From positions 23,512,201 through 23,576,200 of the forward strand of contig OZ005603.1 of assembly GCA_963930655.1 (NCBI GenBank): a DNA stretch of 64,000 nt. The letters are read 5' to 3'. The number at the start of each line of letters is the position of its first letter. Position 1 is the stretch's first letter. The notes under the pieces were generated by a model. It searched no databases, was not told the origin of the DNA, and saw only the letters and a list, made by a program, of their open reading frames with translations. Shown in pieces: positions 30,991 through 42,540 of the stretch. The stretch comes from Myrica gale (taxonomy: Eukaryota; Streptophyta; Magnoliopsida; Fagales; Myricaceae). Position numbers and translations under genes: made by a program.

Positions 30991-32920
30991 TATCTATCAT
31001 GGCGGTCATTTACTATGAGGGTGGGGCTAGATCTACATTGGAGGAAAGGTGGATGATGTGGGGACAATGGATCCTGATTATATTTCCTCGATTGAGATTG
31101 ACAGTGCTAACCACACATGGGTGATTTGTGGTACACCTTTGCCGACGAAGACTGGCTTGCTATCAAAACTTTGAAGAGTGGTAATGATGTCATCGACCTG
31201 ATCAACAAATCGTTGAAGGAGAAGATGAGGGTTCTGAATCTACTTGTCGAGCATGAAGTTGAGGAGGTTGAGATAATCGAGATCGCATACCCCCTACTTC
31301 CACTTACTGGACCGAGAGTACGGGACCATCACATGATGAGGCTTATATATATCTGCGTGGTGTAGATGAGGAGTTGGGTGCAGCTGATGGTGTAGTTAGG
31401 GAACCCGAGTTGGGTGCAGATGATGAGTTGGGTCAGATGTTGATGAGGAGGCTGGTGTTGATGAGGGTGAGGGTGATGTAGATGATGTTTTGACTGACTT
31501 CAGTGGGACGGATGTAGAGGAATCCAATTTGTATTCTGATATTGATAACCCGGTGGATGTAGGGCAGAAACTAGTAACATGGATTGGTTCGGGGTATTTC
31601 CAAGTATTGCGAGTGAGGATGATGATGGTCCTCCATCGGAGTATGAGGATAGTGATGGGAAGTGAAGTTATGATGGTTCCGACAGTGATCAGGCCGCATA
31701 TCAGAATAAGTTCGCAGAGTTTAATGAGAAACAAGACATGTTGGGCGAGGTCTCACTAAAGATGGGTCTTATTTTCCCTAACACGAAGGTATTAAGGAAG
31801 ACATTTAAGTGATATTCGATTCAGAAGAAGTTCGACTTCATTTACCTCCACAATGATAAACTTTGGGTACAAGCTCAGTGCATGGAGGAATGTACCTTCT
31901 ACATATTTGCCTCGAAAATGAGGGATGCTGATTCAATCCAAATGAGGGATGTGTGGTGCGCATTACGAAAGCAAAAAATGATATGTGAATTTCTTGGCAC
32001 AACATTGCCTTCCAAACTTTAGCGACCAGCTTACTTGGCTTGCAGCTGCACTGAACAGCCAAGTTCGTTGTGACTTTAACATTGATATGCCCTTACAACC
32101 GCATGGCAACCAGGCTGAGCAATTCAAGTATAGTGGTCACTATGGCCTAGCATTGGAGAAGTGGAATCCGGGCATAAGTGTTGTTTTATGCAAGTCAGGT
32201 GACCACTTCAGGAGGCTGTACATATGCCTTGCGGCTTGCAAGGCGGGGTTAAGACACTATAGACTAATAATATCCATTGATGGGTTCCACTTGAAGGGCC
32301 AATTTGGGGGACAAATTCTTTATGTGATTGGAAAATACGGGAATGACGACATGTTCCTAATTGCATACGCTGTTGTTAAGGCTGAGATCGAGGATTCTTG
32401 GATATGATTTATGAGGTTACTGTAAGATGATATTGGGCCAGTTCAGGAGCGTGGGTGGACCTTCATGAGTGATAGGCAGAAGGTATATTGAATTTGCGGA
32501 TCTAAGTTAGTGTTTTCTTTTAGATTTTAACTTAGTACAATGATATGATTTGAACTTGTGAATGTGTATAGGGTTTGGGCCTCACATTTGAGCATTAAAT
32601 GCCCGACGTGGACCATCTATTTTACTTGGGTCATCTTCATGCTAATCTGAAGTGTGATGGGTACAAGGGCAAAGAATTTAAGGCCGCACTGTGGTAGCAG
32701 CAACTTAATGTAATTTTGTTGACTTCAACACCGCCGTAATTGGGATCAAGGTTACCTATTATGGTGCTTATAGGAAACTAATGGAGATTGATATTGCTCT
32801 TTCGTCGCGACACGCGTTCGACGAAGGTTGCAAAAGCGACATGTATTATGGTTTTGGGGTACAATGTAAAAGAGGTGGGAGGGCCCTAAGATTAGCAAGT
32901 ATTTTGAGCACATTTTATGT
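30991..32920 (+). pseudogene. MULE transposase (MuDR type), decayed
   Basis: Family order is recognisable over several frames. An N-terminal segment (YIGGKVDDVGTMDPDY, about 31040) is followed by an acidic Asp/Glu-rich stretch (31380-31520). A MuDR N-terminal-domain match (QKKFDFIYLHNDKLWVQAQC, then C-x2-C-like) lies at 31820-31920. The catalytic core carries SIDGFHLKGQFGGQILYVIG and IAYAVVKAE (32270-32390). Then come FMSDRQK, an 89-nt GT-AG intron (32483-32571) and GLGLTFEH, with HANLKCDGYKGKEFKAALW to 32697. In-frame stops (31811, 32405, 32418) and frameshifts abolish coding capacity. The C-terminal SWIM region is not recognisable. MULE transposases cut and paste their TIR-bounded DNA. Confidence 0.88.
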
Positions 32921-33004
32921 ATTATGTAAAGATTTTGTACCCACTTTATGTGACAATGTTTAATATGTAAGCAATTGAACATGAATCTGTTGCTGTTGAG
33001 GGTA

Positions 33005-33170
33005 ATGCAATTTTGTCATTACATAACACAAATAATGTATTCTACCATTACATAACTCACAACAATGCCATTACAAAGTCATTCTGCCATTACATAACAC
33101 ATGACAATGCCATTACAAAGTTATTCCACTATTACATAACAAAAACACAGCCACTACATGCCATTCTGCC
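33005..33170. repeat. Irregular CCATTACATAACACA-type tandem repeat
   Basis: Several imperfect copies of CCATTACATAACACA alternate with ATGCCATTACAAAGT. The solo LTR at 33176 inserted at its right edge; one more CTGCCATTTACATT word follows the LTR. Confidence 0.75.
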
Positions 33171-33175
33171 ATTTT

Positions 33176-34457
33176 TGTAACGCCTCGGGCCCAAACTCTA
33201 AACGGAGACATTTTCGTATAAAATAAGGTTTTTCACTATGGATAATCATTTATCTAGACCCCAATATTTCAAAACTAATTTTGTACAACTTCAGCAAAAT
33301 ATTCATAAACCGTAAAAAGACCTAAAAATATCAACCTGGGCCCTAAAATTTACATTAGCATATATGATATTATTAATATCGATGAAGATCTCCAAAAATA
33401 ATACAATATCGAATTCCCCTACATTAATCTCCAAATGTACTCTTTCAAAACACGCCTTTAAAACACAAATCTATTTGAAGTTCCTCGAACTTCTCTAATT
33501 TTGCCAACTCTGAAAAATATGAGAATAAGGGGTGAGCTACGACTAGCTCAGTAAGTAGTAAGTCAATTGGGGTTGGGAGAATGACAATTTTATCACAATA
33601 ACCGAAATCCAAAATAAAATACCGTGAGTCATACTGAATCTAAAATACAAGTTTGTTACAAAAATATCCAAGGCCACACTATATAGGGAAATCACCAATG
33701 GTCACACAGACCTTCAGGCTACACAGACCTCTAGGCCACAAAAACTTCCAAATATCAGACCACACAGACCTCCAGGACACAAAGACCTCCAAATATCACG
33801 AGGGGTATCAAATTATCCACAAAGGCCACAAAGATATGTCACCAGCGCAACGACAATTTTCACAGTATGCTCAAGTTATAAATATTTCAATTGAGTTTCA
33901 CAAAATCTCGACAATCTCATTTTATCCAAAATTTGTTCAGTTCCCCAAATAATAAATCAAAATCTTATAAAATATGGTTTACGTTCAAAATCTCATTGAA
34001 GAACCACTTACATCGAACACTTAACCAATCCTTAAAGCTTCTCCAATAATTTTCGAACAATCTCTCGAAACTTTGTAACACCACCTCAATCCAAATTTTG
34101 GTCTCCAATATACATTCTTTGCTACCATTTATAATTCTCAATCTCTTTAACTTTTAAAATTCAAACATAACTATATCCTATCACTTTTAAATTTAAACAT
34201 AAGATCTTTATCCATATCTTTCAAATTCAAATATAAGAATAATATTTATCCATATCTTAACCTTTAAATTCAAACCCAAGATCAAATCTATATTCAAACC
34301 TTTAAATTCAAATATATATCACATCTCCAAATCAGCACCTTTAAATTCAAAAATACGATTCAACCTCTATCCAAAAATCAAACATAGGATTAAGCTCTAT
34401 CTCTTCGTTTAAAATTCAAATTACTCACTTACACCTTTTTCGGGACGGGGTATTACA
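33176..34457 (-). repeat. Solo LTR of a Ty3/gypsy-type element, 1282 bp
   Basis: Begins TGTAACGCCTCGGGCCC and ends CGGGACGGGGTATTACA, the TGTAAC...GTTACA form common in plant gypsy LTRs. An exact 5-bp target duplication ATTTT lies at 33171-33175 and 34458-34462. There is no internal region, so recombination between two LTRs probably removed it. The ACTGAGC...GCTCACCC signature reads on the minus strand, suggesting minus orientation; orientation is inference. Confidence 0.9.
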
Positions 34458-35523
34458 ATTTTCATGTCCAAACTGCCATTTACATTGTACCCCGAAAACA
34501 TGGCAGAAATATTGTTGGATTTATCGAACAAAACAATTATTTATCCTAACCAATTAAACTCCCAGCATACATTTCAGTCTTCTCACAGAGCGCTTAAGCA
34601 CATCCGTCTCCTTCTGCAAGTCTTTCACTTTTCGTCAATAACGGTCCCACCTCCATCCCATGGGGGCAAGTGCAAGGATCGAACTAACAAAAGTAACCAC
34701 AATGCCCAGTCAGCTGCAAATAGGTTGAGACAAAGGTCATACACTCATCATATATGTCCCAACTTCAATCCAAATGAAAATAACCAACCATACGCTTAAT
34801 AACTTACATATTTTTCGACATACTTTGCACACTCGAAAAAATGTCTCCCAGGATTCGTATCCGTCCAAGAATTTTTGAGTCGTTCTCTATCCACAAATGC
34901 AGTTCTTCGTTGACTAATTTTGTGTGAGGATGGCAATGGTGAAACTGTGCTGAAAATATAGTGAAACCATGTACTCCATAACATAAGTTACAATGTAATC
35001 CATGACATAAGTTGCTCTAAAAATAAATTATATTGACAAGAGCCTCAGTTGGAAAATAACAATTTACTTGACCAAAAAATAAGCATTTTGGAATTTGAAG
35101 ATAGACAAAAGATATACCATAAAATGGAGGCAATTAACATCTAAATATAAGTGGGCAAATGTTTCTTGGGTACAAGACCAACTTAAGAACTGGCTAATGG
35201 TGAATTTGCAAGCGCATACGATATGGCTACTAGTGAGGTTGTAAAACAAAAATTCTGTGAAATACATTTCAAATGGTTAGAGTTCGATAGGAAATTTCCT
35301 TTAATTTAGTAGGTAATATGGTGTACATGCTTACAATATTCCTAATGCACTTCTCCTATTCTTATGAGCCACATCCTCCTTAATCTCCCACTCCTTGCAA
35401 ATTGTTGATCCAAGATATAACCAGTTCCCACTCCTTGACATCTCATGATCTTCAAGTTTTACTTGATTTTGTTAGCTCGTCTACAACCAATGCAGGATAT
35501 CCAAGCTTAATGTTGACCTTATT

Positions 35524-36041
35524 GTGACATGACACTTGCTTGTGCTACTTCTACTTAATCTCATGCTACTTACAACTTCTCTATACGTATATTAATCTCA
35601 TTAATATACTTGATAAGAATTTCTTCCTTTTCCCAAACAAATGATTTTATTTAATTATCTTGAGAAAAATATAAATAAATGATTACAGCTTACATGTCTA
35701 AAACTTGCTCCATTGGATTCTCAAATTAATCTTTCTTCGGATTTTCAAGCACAATGAAAACATTTAAAATGAAATGGTTTGTGACAGGACACTTGCTTGT
35801 GCTACTTCTACTTAATCTCATGCTACTTACAGCTTCTCTATACGTATATTAATCTCATTAATATACTTGATAAGAATTTCTTCCTTTTCCCAAACCAATC
35901 ATTTTATTTAATTATCTTGGGAAAAAAATACGAAGAAATGATTACAGCTTGCATGTCTAAAACTTGCTCCATTGGATTCTCAAATTAATCTTTCTTCGGA
36001 TTTTCAAGCACAATGAAAACATTTAAAATGAAATGGTTTGT
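35524..36041. repeat. Tandem duplication of 257 bp
   Basis: Two highly similar copies (35524-35780, 35781-36041), each starting GTGACA(T/G)GACACTTGC and ending AAAATGAAATGGTTTGT. High identity implies a recent event inside the Mutator-like element. No gene is contained. Confidence 0.9.
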
Positions 36042-36669
36042 AAATCATCAATTCTCTTTGGGTGACTTACCTTTTCTCCGACATTGATGAAACGCTGGTG
36101 AGGAAGCTGGTGCAGGGACGACTTACGTTCTCTTCGGCATTTTAGAAACACTGGTGAAGAAGCTAGTGTAGGCACATGCGATCTCTTCTTCGTTGCAATT
36201 AGGGTTAGCAGAAAGGGCCAAAAACATGTGGCTGAATAAGGGGAATGTGTGGGATCGAAAGACAACCCGTGTTCTCTTCTTCGACACAATTGGGGTTTGT
36301 GGAATGGGGAAAAGGGGGAAAGGAAGGGGGCTGAATGAATGACGGTATGGGTGTGGGATTGAAGGAGTTTAGAAATTTCTTGAGCTTTTGGCCGAAACAG
36401 TGCATTCTAGTGCTTAAATGAGTAAACTGAAGAGTTGTGGGTCATTTTGTATATCGGTGCTGAGGGGGATGAGTGAGGTGGAAATGTCTATTGACTTGGA
36501 GAAGGTTGATAACATGTCAAGGGTTCCCGTTAGTCAAACCAACGATCAATAGATGGATGAACTAATTTGTTACAAGGGGCATATCTCAGTGATTGAAATT
36601 GAAAAGATGAAACCTAGTGATTAATTTGTAAAATAGGGTAAAACCCAGAGACTAAAAATTTAATTTCCC

Positions 36670-37239
36670 TTTTAAAAATTCTACCTACTTTTGGCTACAT
36701 TAGCATGAAATTATTATTTTTAAAAAAATTGGGAAAATGTTATAGTACCACTCATAAAATTGAAGATAATATTGTCATGGAGGGTCACTTTCCATCTAAT
36801 ATAATAGTCAAATCAAACAACATACAATAATTGATTTCTTTACAACTTGAGAGCCTAATCAGAAAATTGAAACTTGAGCGGGCACTTTGATTTTTTCTAT
36901 AAATATGGGACGTACTATAAAGTTTTCAAGGAGTGTTTAGTGGTAGAATTAGAGGCGGTTTCTAGATTTTGACTACAACCCCCTTTTTGGCCTCTTGGTT
37001 CCCCTAAGGTGCCCTTCCACTCCTCAGGGCCAACATTTACCCTGCTACCATTTGAATCGCTGCCTCCCAGCAAAAAAGAGCATCACTCTCATAACTGCCT
37101 CCTAGCAGATACTGCTTTCTAGTACTAGTTACGGTATCGGAGGCGATTCTAGACCTAAATTTTTACCAAAAAAAAAATTAAAGATAAGTATGAACCAAGG
37201 AACTTCTAGTTTTGACAAAAAAAACAAAAGTGGAAATTT
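36670..37239. other. Intergenic, nothing recognised
   Basis: No gene seen. Near 36960-37160 there is CCTC-rich sequence and GGAGGCGATTCTAGACC, which may be a worn hAT end. Confidence 0.35.
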
Positions 37240-37395
37240 CTTCAATCCTCTACTAGCTTCCAATGCATAAAGCTCCAAGAAAACAAAGCCATCAATGATA
37301 ATATCTCTCGACTTGTTATAGTTATATATATATATATATATATATATGCGAATTTGTTGAGCCTCATTGCCCCTATATTCCACCTATGAATGAAT
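37240..37395. repeat. Segmental duplication, copy B block 3
   Basis: Partner of 4095-4250. Contains a (TA)n run at about 37326-37348 that is absent from copy A. Confidence 0.75.
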
Positions 37396-38097
37396 TATGA
37401 GAGTGCCCCCCTAGGCCCCTCAATTCTTACATTTTTTTACATGTATTTGCCCCCAGGCAGGCCAAGTCCGCCTCAACATCTAAAACTCAGCTCTTCTGCA
37501 TAGCAAATTAAAATTTGTTCGAGTTTTCTTCTGTGTAAGTCCATTGTACATAATTCGTTACCTAGCAAAAAATGTGTAATTTGTTGAACTTTATATTTTC
37601 TGTAAATTTCCGGTGAGAGACCTTTAAGTTTCTGCATACACATAGAACAAGCTCAACTTATATTGAGGATGAAGATTTATTGGACTAGTAGTGAGCTTAT
37701 TCAACTCAAATTTTGCTTGGTGGTGGGCTTATTCAGGTAATTTGTATCTTATAACCCTATTAAAAATTTAGAAAATGATCTAGTGGATTGTTGGTTAATG
37801 TTGGAACGTGGTTTTTGTGAATTATTGGAGATTGGAGGTCAGAGCTTATATTGGTATGTGTATTTCAATATTTTTAATATTTTTAGTCCTTAATTTTTTA
37901 TATTTTAACTCTAAGACTCTTTTTGCATTACATAGGATTTTTTTGTCATTTCCCCTTAGGAGTGTGCCCCCCCTCAACTTGAGTCCTGGTTCCACCACTG
38001 TCTCTACATGTACTTTTAGAACAGGCATGCTGGGTGAGATATCAAATGTCATAAAAGACTTGAGTGACACTCTCTCGACACCAATTAGTTTTGGGAG
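37396..38097. other. Intergenic with a hAT-type terminal relic
   Basis: The tract GTGCCCCCCCTCAACTTGAGTCC, then TGGTTCCACCACTG (37964-38000), is the inverse of the CAGTGGTGGAACCAGG end found on many plant hAT elements. No left partner is seen. The rest is AT-rich without a gene. Confidence 0.45.
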
Positions 38098-38335
38098 AAA
38101 TGATGGCTCAACGGTCGGACACGTAGCATCATAACTAAGAGGTCATGAGTTTGAGTCGCAGGAGTCTCATCGTGAGGGAAGGATTGTTGGAGTTCCACAA
38201 TAACACCCCTTTCTGAGTTCTCTTAGGCCCAGGAAAAAAACCCAAAAGACAAGTTTTGGAGACCTCTTGAATGATTTGAAAAGGTCTGATGACGAACTTA
38301 TTTTCAAAGACTTTCATTAAAGAAAAGATCACCAA
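38098..38335 (+). mobile_element. tRNA-derived SINE-like unit
   Basis: A pol III A-box-like TGGCTCAACGG (38104-38114) and B-box-like GAGTTTGAGTC (38147-38157) are 33 bp apart, as in tRNA-derived SINE heads. They are followed by a GTGAGGGAAGGATTGTTGGAG body typical of plant SINEs. The 3' tail and target duplication are not resolved. Confidence 0.5.
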
Positions 38336-39867
38336 CTGATTTAAAGATCAAGGCATATGATTAAACAACCTACAAAATTTAGTAGCCCAACGATGCAACA
38401 TTAGCCTAGGCCAAGCCTAGCCTTAGAAAGGAACAGAACATAACATCATATCTCAGTACAGTCCTCGGGGAAGGAAATGCCTGCTCAGACCAAAGGGAAA
38501 AAGCTAGGCCAGGTTCTAATGATTCTATTACAATGTTTTGACCTGCCACCAAAATTAAGCCCTCTCACTTCTGAATCAGAAGAAATTTGAAGAGATAGAA
38601 GTGGAAACTATTGCTACTCCCAAATAGCAGTATAATCAATTAACATATAATTCACCTAAGGACAATTTTTTTTTCTATAATCCACTTCATTTTTCCTAAC
38701 ATTTAGATATCCTTCGTAAACATTTTCCATGTATGCTGATGCTATACTTTATAGCTTGCAAAATCATCTAAAGAATCATGATTATCTTATTGATATGCAT
38801 CTCATGAGGGATAAGTTTCAATTTTTAGTTTAGACCTGAAAAAGTTAGAGGAAAGTACACTAAAGAGTTACAAACAATCTAAGGCACCAACCATGATTAC
38901 TAACTTCAACTTTTCAGAAAATTCATTCATGAGGATGTATTAGAAGCTCATAACTGCAGTCAACAAGTCTGCAAGCAAAGCATGTTGGATTAATCTGTTA
39001 TAGAAATCGACAAATATTCGTTTTTCTTTTTACCTTGAGTACAACTTATGCTCAAGGTAATCATTAGCTTTATAAGCTAGAAAAATAAAAGTTGGTTGTT
39101 CATAGGGTGGTTAGGTTCCTTAAACTCAAAATATTTTAACCTGCAAGTTTTATTCTTTGCATTCTGTACTTTGGAAATTCAAGTCTCAACTGATCATAAT
39201 AATTCTCTACTATTTCTTTATTTGTTGTTTTTTACATTAGATTAAGTAAACACACAATTCCATATTTCCATCAAAACAAATGGTAATGAACCATTTCTCC
39301 TTGTTGTAATAACGTTTTTGTGATTGAGATAAACAAACAGGAAATCATATTTCTTTAGCCATGATCACTTCAAACTTCCTGGAAAACACACCATCTGGTA
39401 ATCTTTCATGCGGTGGCAAATCATAACATACAAAAGTACTGCAACAATCAAAATGCATAAATCACTTCATTCAGTTCCATGATGTAAGAGTCACCATCTT
39501 GCATTGGTCCATTCTTTCTCCAGTTTTTATTTAGAAGAGCTTACTAACAAGAAAAAAATAAGAAGGTTGAAAGCCCAAAAGAAACAAAAAACAAAAGGCT
39601 AAAGACAAATCAGATACCAAAGTGAAAGGAGAAAGAATCTTCTTGTGTACTATGCTAAATAGAGGAAGAAAAAGAATCAATGAAATGACAGAAGGCAACA
39701 TACATATCTAGACTCGGAAGAAGAAACAAGACATACCAGCTTGATTCTTTTACAATTACTCTTATTTGACATACTTATGATGCTTTAAAAGATCAATGAA
39801 ATTTAAATTTAAGAGTATCATTGTCGGTGAGAAAGGCCAGGTATCAAGCTATTGAATACATACTTTG
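38336..39867. other. Intergenic, nothing recognised
   Basis: AT-rich sequence with no domain, RNA gene or paired terminal repeat that I can support. Confidence 0.45.
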
Positions 39868-41244
39868 TTGTACCATCGTTTACAAGTCAACTGAGTGTCA
39901 CAAAACAAGGCCCCCTCTCAACAGTGTTCTCATTGTACAACATTAGTCCACATAAAACCCTATTCCAGTGATTGTACCCCTTTTACGGGTAGCAATTGCG
40001 TTGTGCTCATTGATGTCGATCATGCTTTTTATTGATCGAGTTTGTATGCCAATTGTGACCATGGGTGTAAAACTGTTGGGGGAAAAAAGATACACTAAAT
40101 ATAAGTTGGAGGCAATGAAAGAAGACCTGGAGCATAACAAAAGCTACCCAGGGTTTTGGTTCAAATACTTATGTATTATGAGAAAGAGGTCTGGTTCATC
40201 TTGTACTACACTTTTTTTGTTAATCATAGCAGAACCTTTTCATTAATAAAATCAAAAAGGTTTAAGAACATTAAGAACACGTTCTAGAGGGCGAACCAGA
40301 CACTCTGAATAGTCGGCGAGCCAACAAAGAGGGTGACCTAAAGGCCATACAGAGACCTACAGGGGGTAGAAAAGCCACAATAGGCAGCAAGCTAATATGA
40401 CTAACTAAAAATAAAATCCGAAAGCGGAGAGGAAGGCGGTAGAACTGGTCTGAGGTGGAGAGGAACTGGCCAATAGAGAAAACTGCCAAAGGAGTGAGAT
40501 GCATGCGCGTGGCAATCCCACGACGTGTGATTACCGGAAACCACCACAGGAGTACAGATCTGGAAAAAGGAAGCAGACTCTTGAGATCCACTAACTCACG
40601 CATGTGAAAGCGCCTCGGATAGGAACCGAAATGGGCGTCTGTTGATGAAGAAACCGTCCAAGTTGGTCACGGCTACCAGAGACCTTTAAACAAGCTGAGA
40701 TCTACTCTTGCACTCCGTCGGAAGGGAACCTTAACAAAAAGCTGATAGGGGGTTATTGGAGAGCTTTGCTATCGAAAAGCAAATCAGACAAGGGAAAGGA
40801 GGCGGGAGGCGCTACGGAGGTGAAGGTCAGAGAAGAACGAGATGATAGAGACAAGGGAGAGCTTTTGTTTTTAGAGAGAGGGGTTGAGACAGAGCCATTC
40901 AAGTTCTACTACACAATCCTTGGTATATACTGTTACAAGTTTAGACTATACATTGGAGTGGAATGGAACTATATAAGCATGTAAATTATTACACTTACCG
41001 TCCAAAGCTTTGAAGCATCTGCCTGAAACAGAGAAACATATGCATAGTAGCATAATTCATATGTTTGACAACACAGTTTCCCATGGCAACATGTTCCCAT
41101 ATGAATAGTAAAGATGCTCAACAATCTAACATATATTGCAGCGCAAGTATGTAAAGTATCATGTATGTTGTCAAGAAAGCAAAATTTTCATTTTGATAGG
41201 GTATTTTCCATTTAGATGCTTCCCCTTCTTCATTATGCCATATA
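39868..41244. repeat. Duplicated noncoding unit, copy 1
   Basis: Aligns with a second copy that is split into 41245-41374 and 44739-45290 by the gypsy element. Shared tracts include AGGCCC(C)CTCTCA(A/G)CA, GACCATGGGTGTAAAACTG and TAGACTATACATT(T/G)GAGTGG. Interrupted by the retroposon at 40212-40897. Confidence 0.8.
40212..40897 (-). mobile_element. Retroposon of 686 bp (LINE- or SINE-like), minus orientation
   Basis: A T-run at the left border is the poly(A) tail of a minus-strand insert. Target-site copies TTCATCTTGTACTACAC (40195-40211) and TTCAAGTTCTACTACAC (40898-40914) agree at 14 of 17 bases. The paralogous copy at 45089-45105 has the uninterrupted site. The longest minus frame (40271-40603) shows no domain I know. 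Near its 3' end the minus strand reads GATTTTATTAATGAAAAGG, resembling plant LINE tails. Confidence 0.75.
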
Positions 41245-41374
41245 ACAATTCAAGGCCCTCCTCTCAGCAATATACTCATGGTACCACATTAGTCCATCTA
41301 AAATCCTATTTATGTCTGCATCTTCTAGCCTGCTTTGACTTGCTATTTAAAGTAAAGACTGTGGGTGATATATG
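41245..41374. repeat. Duplicated noncoding unit, copy 2, left part
   Basis: Matches 39897-39962 over CAAGGCCC(T)CCTCTCAGCA and ATTAGTCCA. Its continuation lies beyond the gypsy element at 44739. Confidence 0.65.
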
Positions 41375-42170
41375 TGAAAGGATCCCTAGTGCTGACGTGG
41401 GCGGCAAAAGCCATGCATGGGAGGATAGGTGCCGAGAGTAGGCGTCAAGGACCCACATGGGCACTCATGACATGCCCACAGCGCGCGCAGTGACAACACT
41501 GCAGCCATGTCATGGCACCAGCACACCCGCGCGCAAGCTAGGCGCCCCAGCGCCCCTGACAAGGCATGGCGCCTCACCAACGCCCATGCCTGGCATGCCA
41601 GCCAGCCGGCCACAGACCTGCCATGAAAGCACATGGCCTCGCCCATGGCCTTGTCATGATGTTGATTTGATTTAGATTTGATTTGATGTTGATTTGATTT
41701 GATGGAGTCAATTTGGGTTTGTAAGCTCCTACGGATGTCTATATAAACACCCTTAGGAGCATTAGAGTGATTCATTCAGAAGAGTAGAGTCTTAGAGAGC
41801 CAGAGAGCTTTTGGGGTGGGATTTGGCCAAGCATAGGCACGTATATGCTAAGTCGGTTTCAAGGCTAATAACCTTGTAACTTGGGATTCATTCTAGGCTA
41901 ATAACCTAGTTTGGGTACCCGTTCTTGGGCTAATTAACTCTTGATTGAGATTTTTCTTGTGTTCTTATGGTTATTGGGCTAATTAACCCTTAACCACGTT
42001 CTTCGTTCTTCATAATAAAATCTTGAGTGTTCTCCATTTGTGTTGTTAGATCCTATATTTCAGCTCGTGTGTCGCCAAGAACGGTTTAGGAGGATCGATT
42101 GGGGTGATCGTGTTCGAATCACGTGGAGGAGTTGACGTTGTTATGGCGGCCTAGACCGGGGTCCCTAACA
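41375..42170 (+). repeat. 5' LTR of a gypsy-type element, 796 bp
   Basis: Starts TGAAAGGATCCCTAGTGCTG, ends GGGTCCCTAACA. The first 270 bp recur at 44469-44738. The region 41400-41650 is unusually GC-rich. TCTATATAAACACCC (about 41738) is a TATA-like promoter. A primer-site-like TGGTGCTTTCATTGAGAG follows at 42174-42191. Confidence 0.85.
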
Positions 42171-42540
42171 AAATGGTGCTTTCATTGAGAGGTGCTTGAA
42201 GATTTCATCAAGGAGTTGTTTGAAACGCGAAGATCTTCAAGGGAGGTAAACACGAGCCTTATTAGTTTAATTCGTTTTTGTTGGATTAATTCGGTTGCGA
42301 AGTTGTTTTTTGGGTTGGAATTTTTTTACTCGAGAAGGGGTTCGATCTTCATTTTGGAGAGAATCCAAGGTTGGAAAGTGTTTGTTCTTGCCAAGTTGTT
42401 TAGTGGAGGGAGGGGTTCGATCTTCTTTTGAAGAGCCCAAGGTCGGAAGTTGTTCGAGCCAAGAATTTTGAAGGGAGGGGTTCGATCTTCATTTTGGAGA
42501 GAACCCAAGGTCGGACTTGTTGTTGCAGCCAAGTATTGCA

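Larger units (their letters stand above)
29665..36669 (+). mobile_element. Mutator-like element of about 7 kb with 285-bp TIRs
   Basis: The left end GGGAAATTAAATTTTTAGT is mirrored at 36651-36669. The similarity continues inward about 285 bp on each side, through AATCACTAGGTTTCAT, CCCCTTGTAACAAATTAGT, GGTTTGACTAACG and CCCCCTCAGCACC. Decayed transposase sequence runs between the TIRs on the plus strand. The 9-mers outside the ends are both T/A runs that match only 6 of 9, so a target duplication is not proven. Nested inside are a plastid-like trnT, a solo LTR and a tandem duplication. Confidence 0.87.

Noticed and set aside
33005..33170. CRISPR-like spaced repeats
   Set aside because: Units are imperfect, spacing is irregular and the context is a plant transposon.
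29656..36678. 9-bp target duplication for the 7-kb element
   Set aside because: The flanking 9-mers are T/A runs and agree at only 6 of 9 positions.
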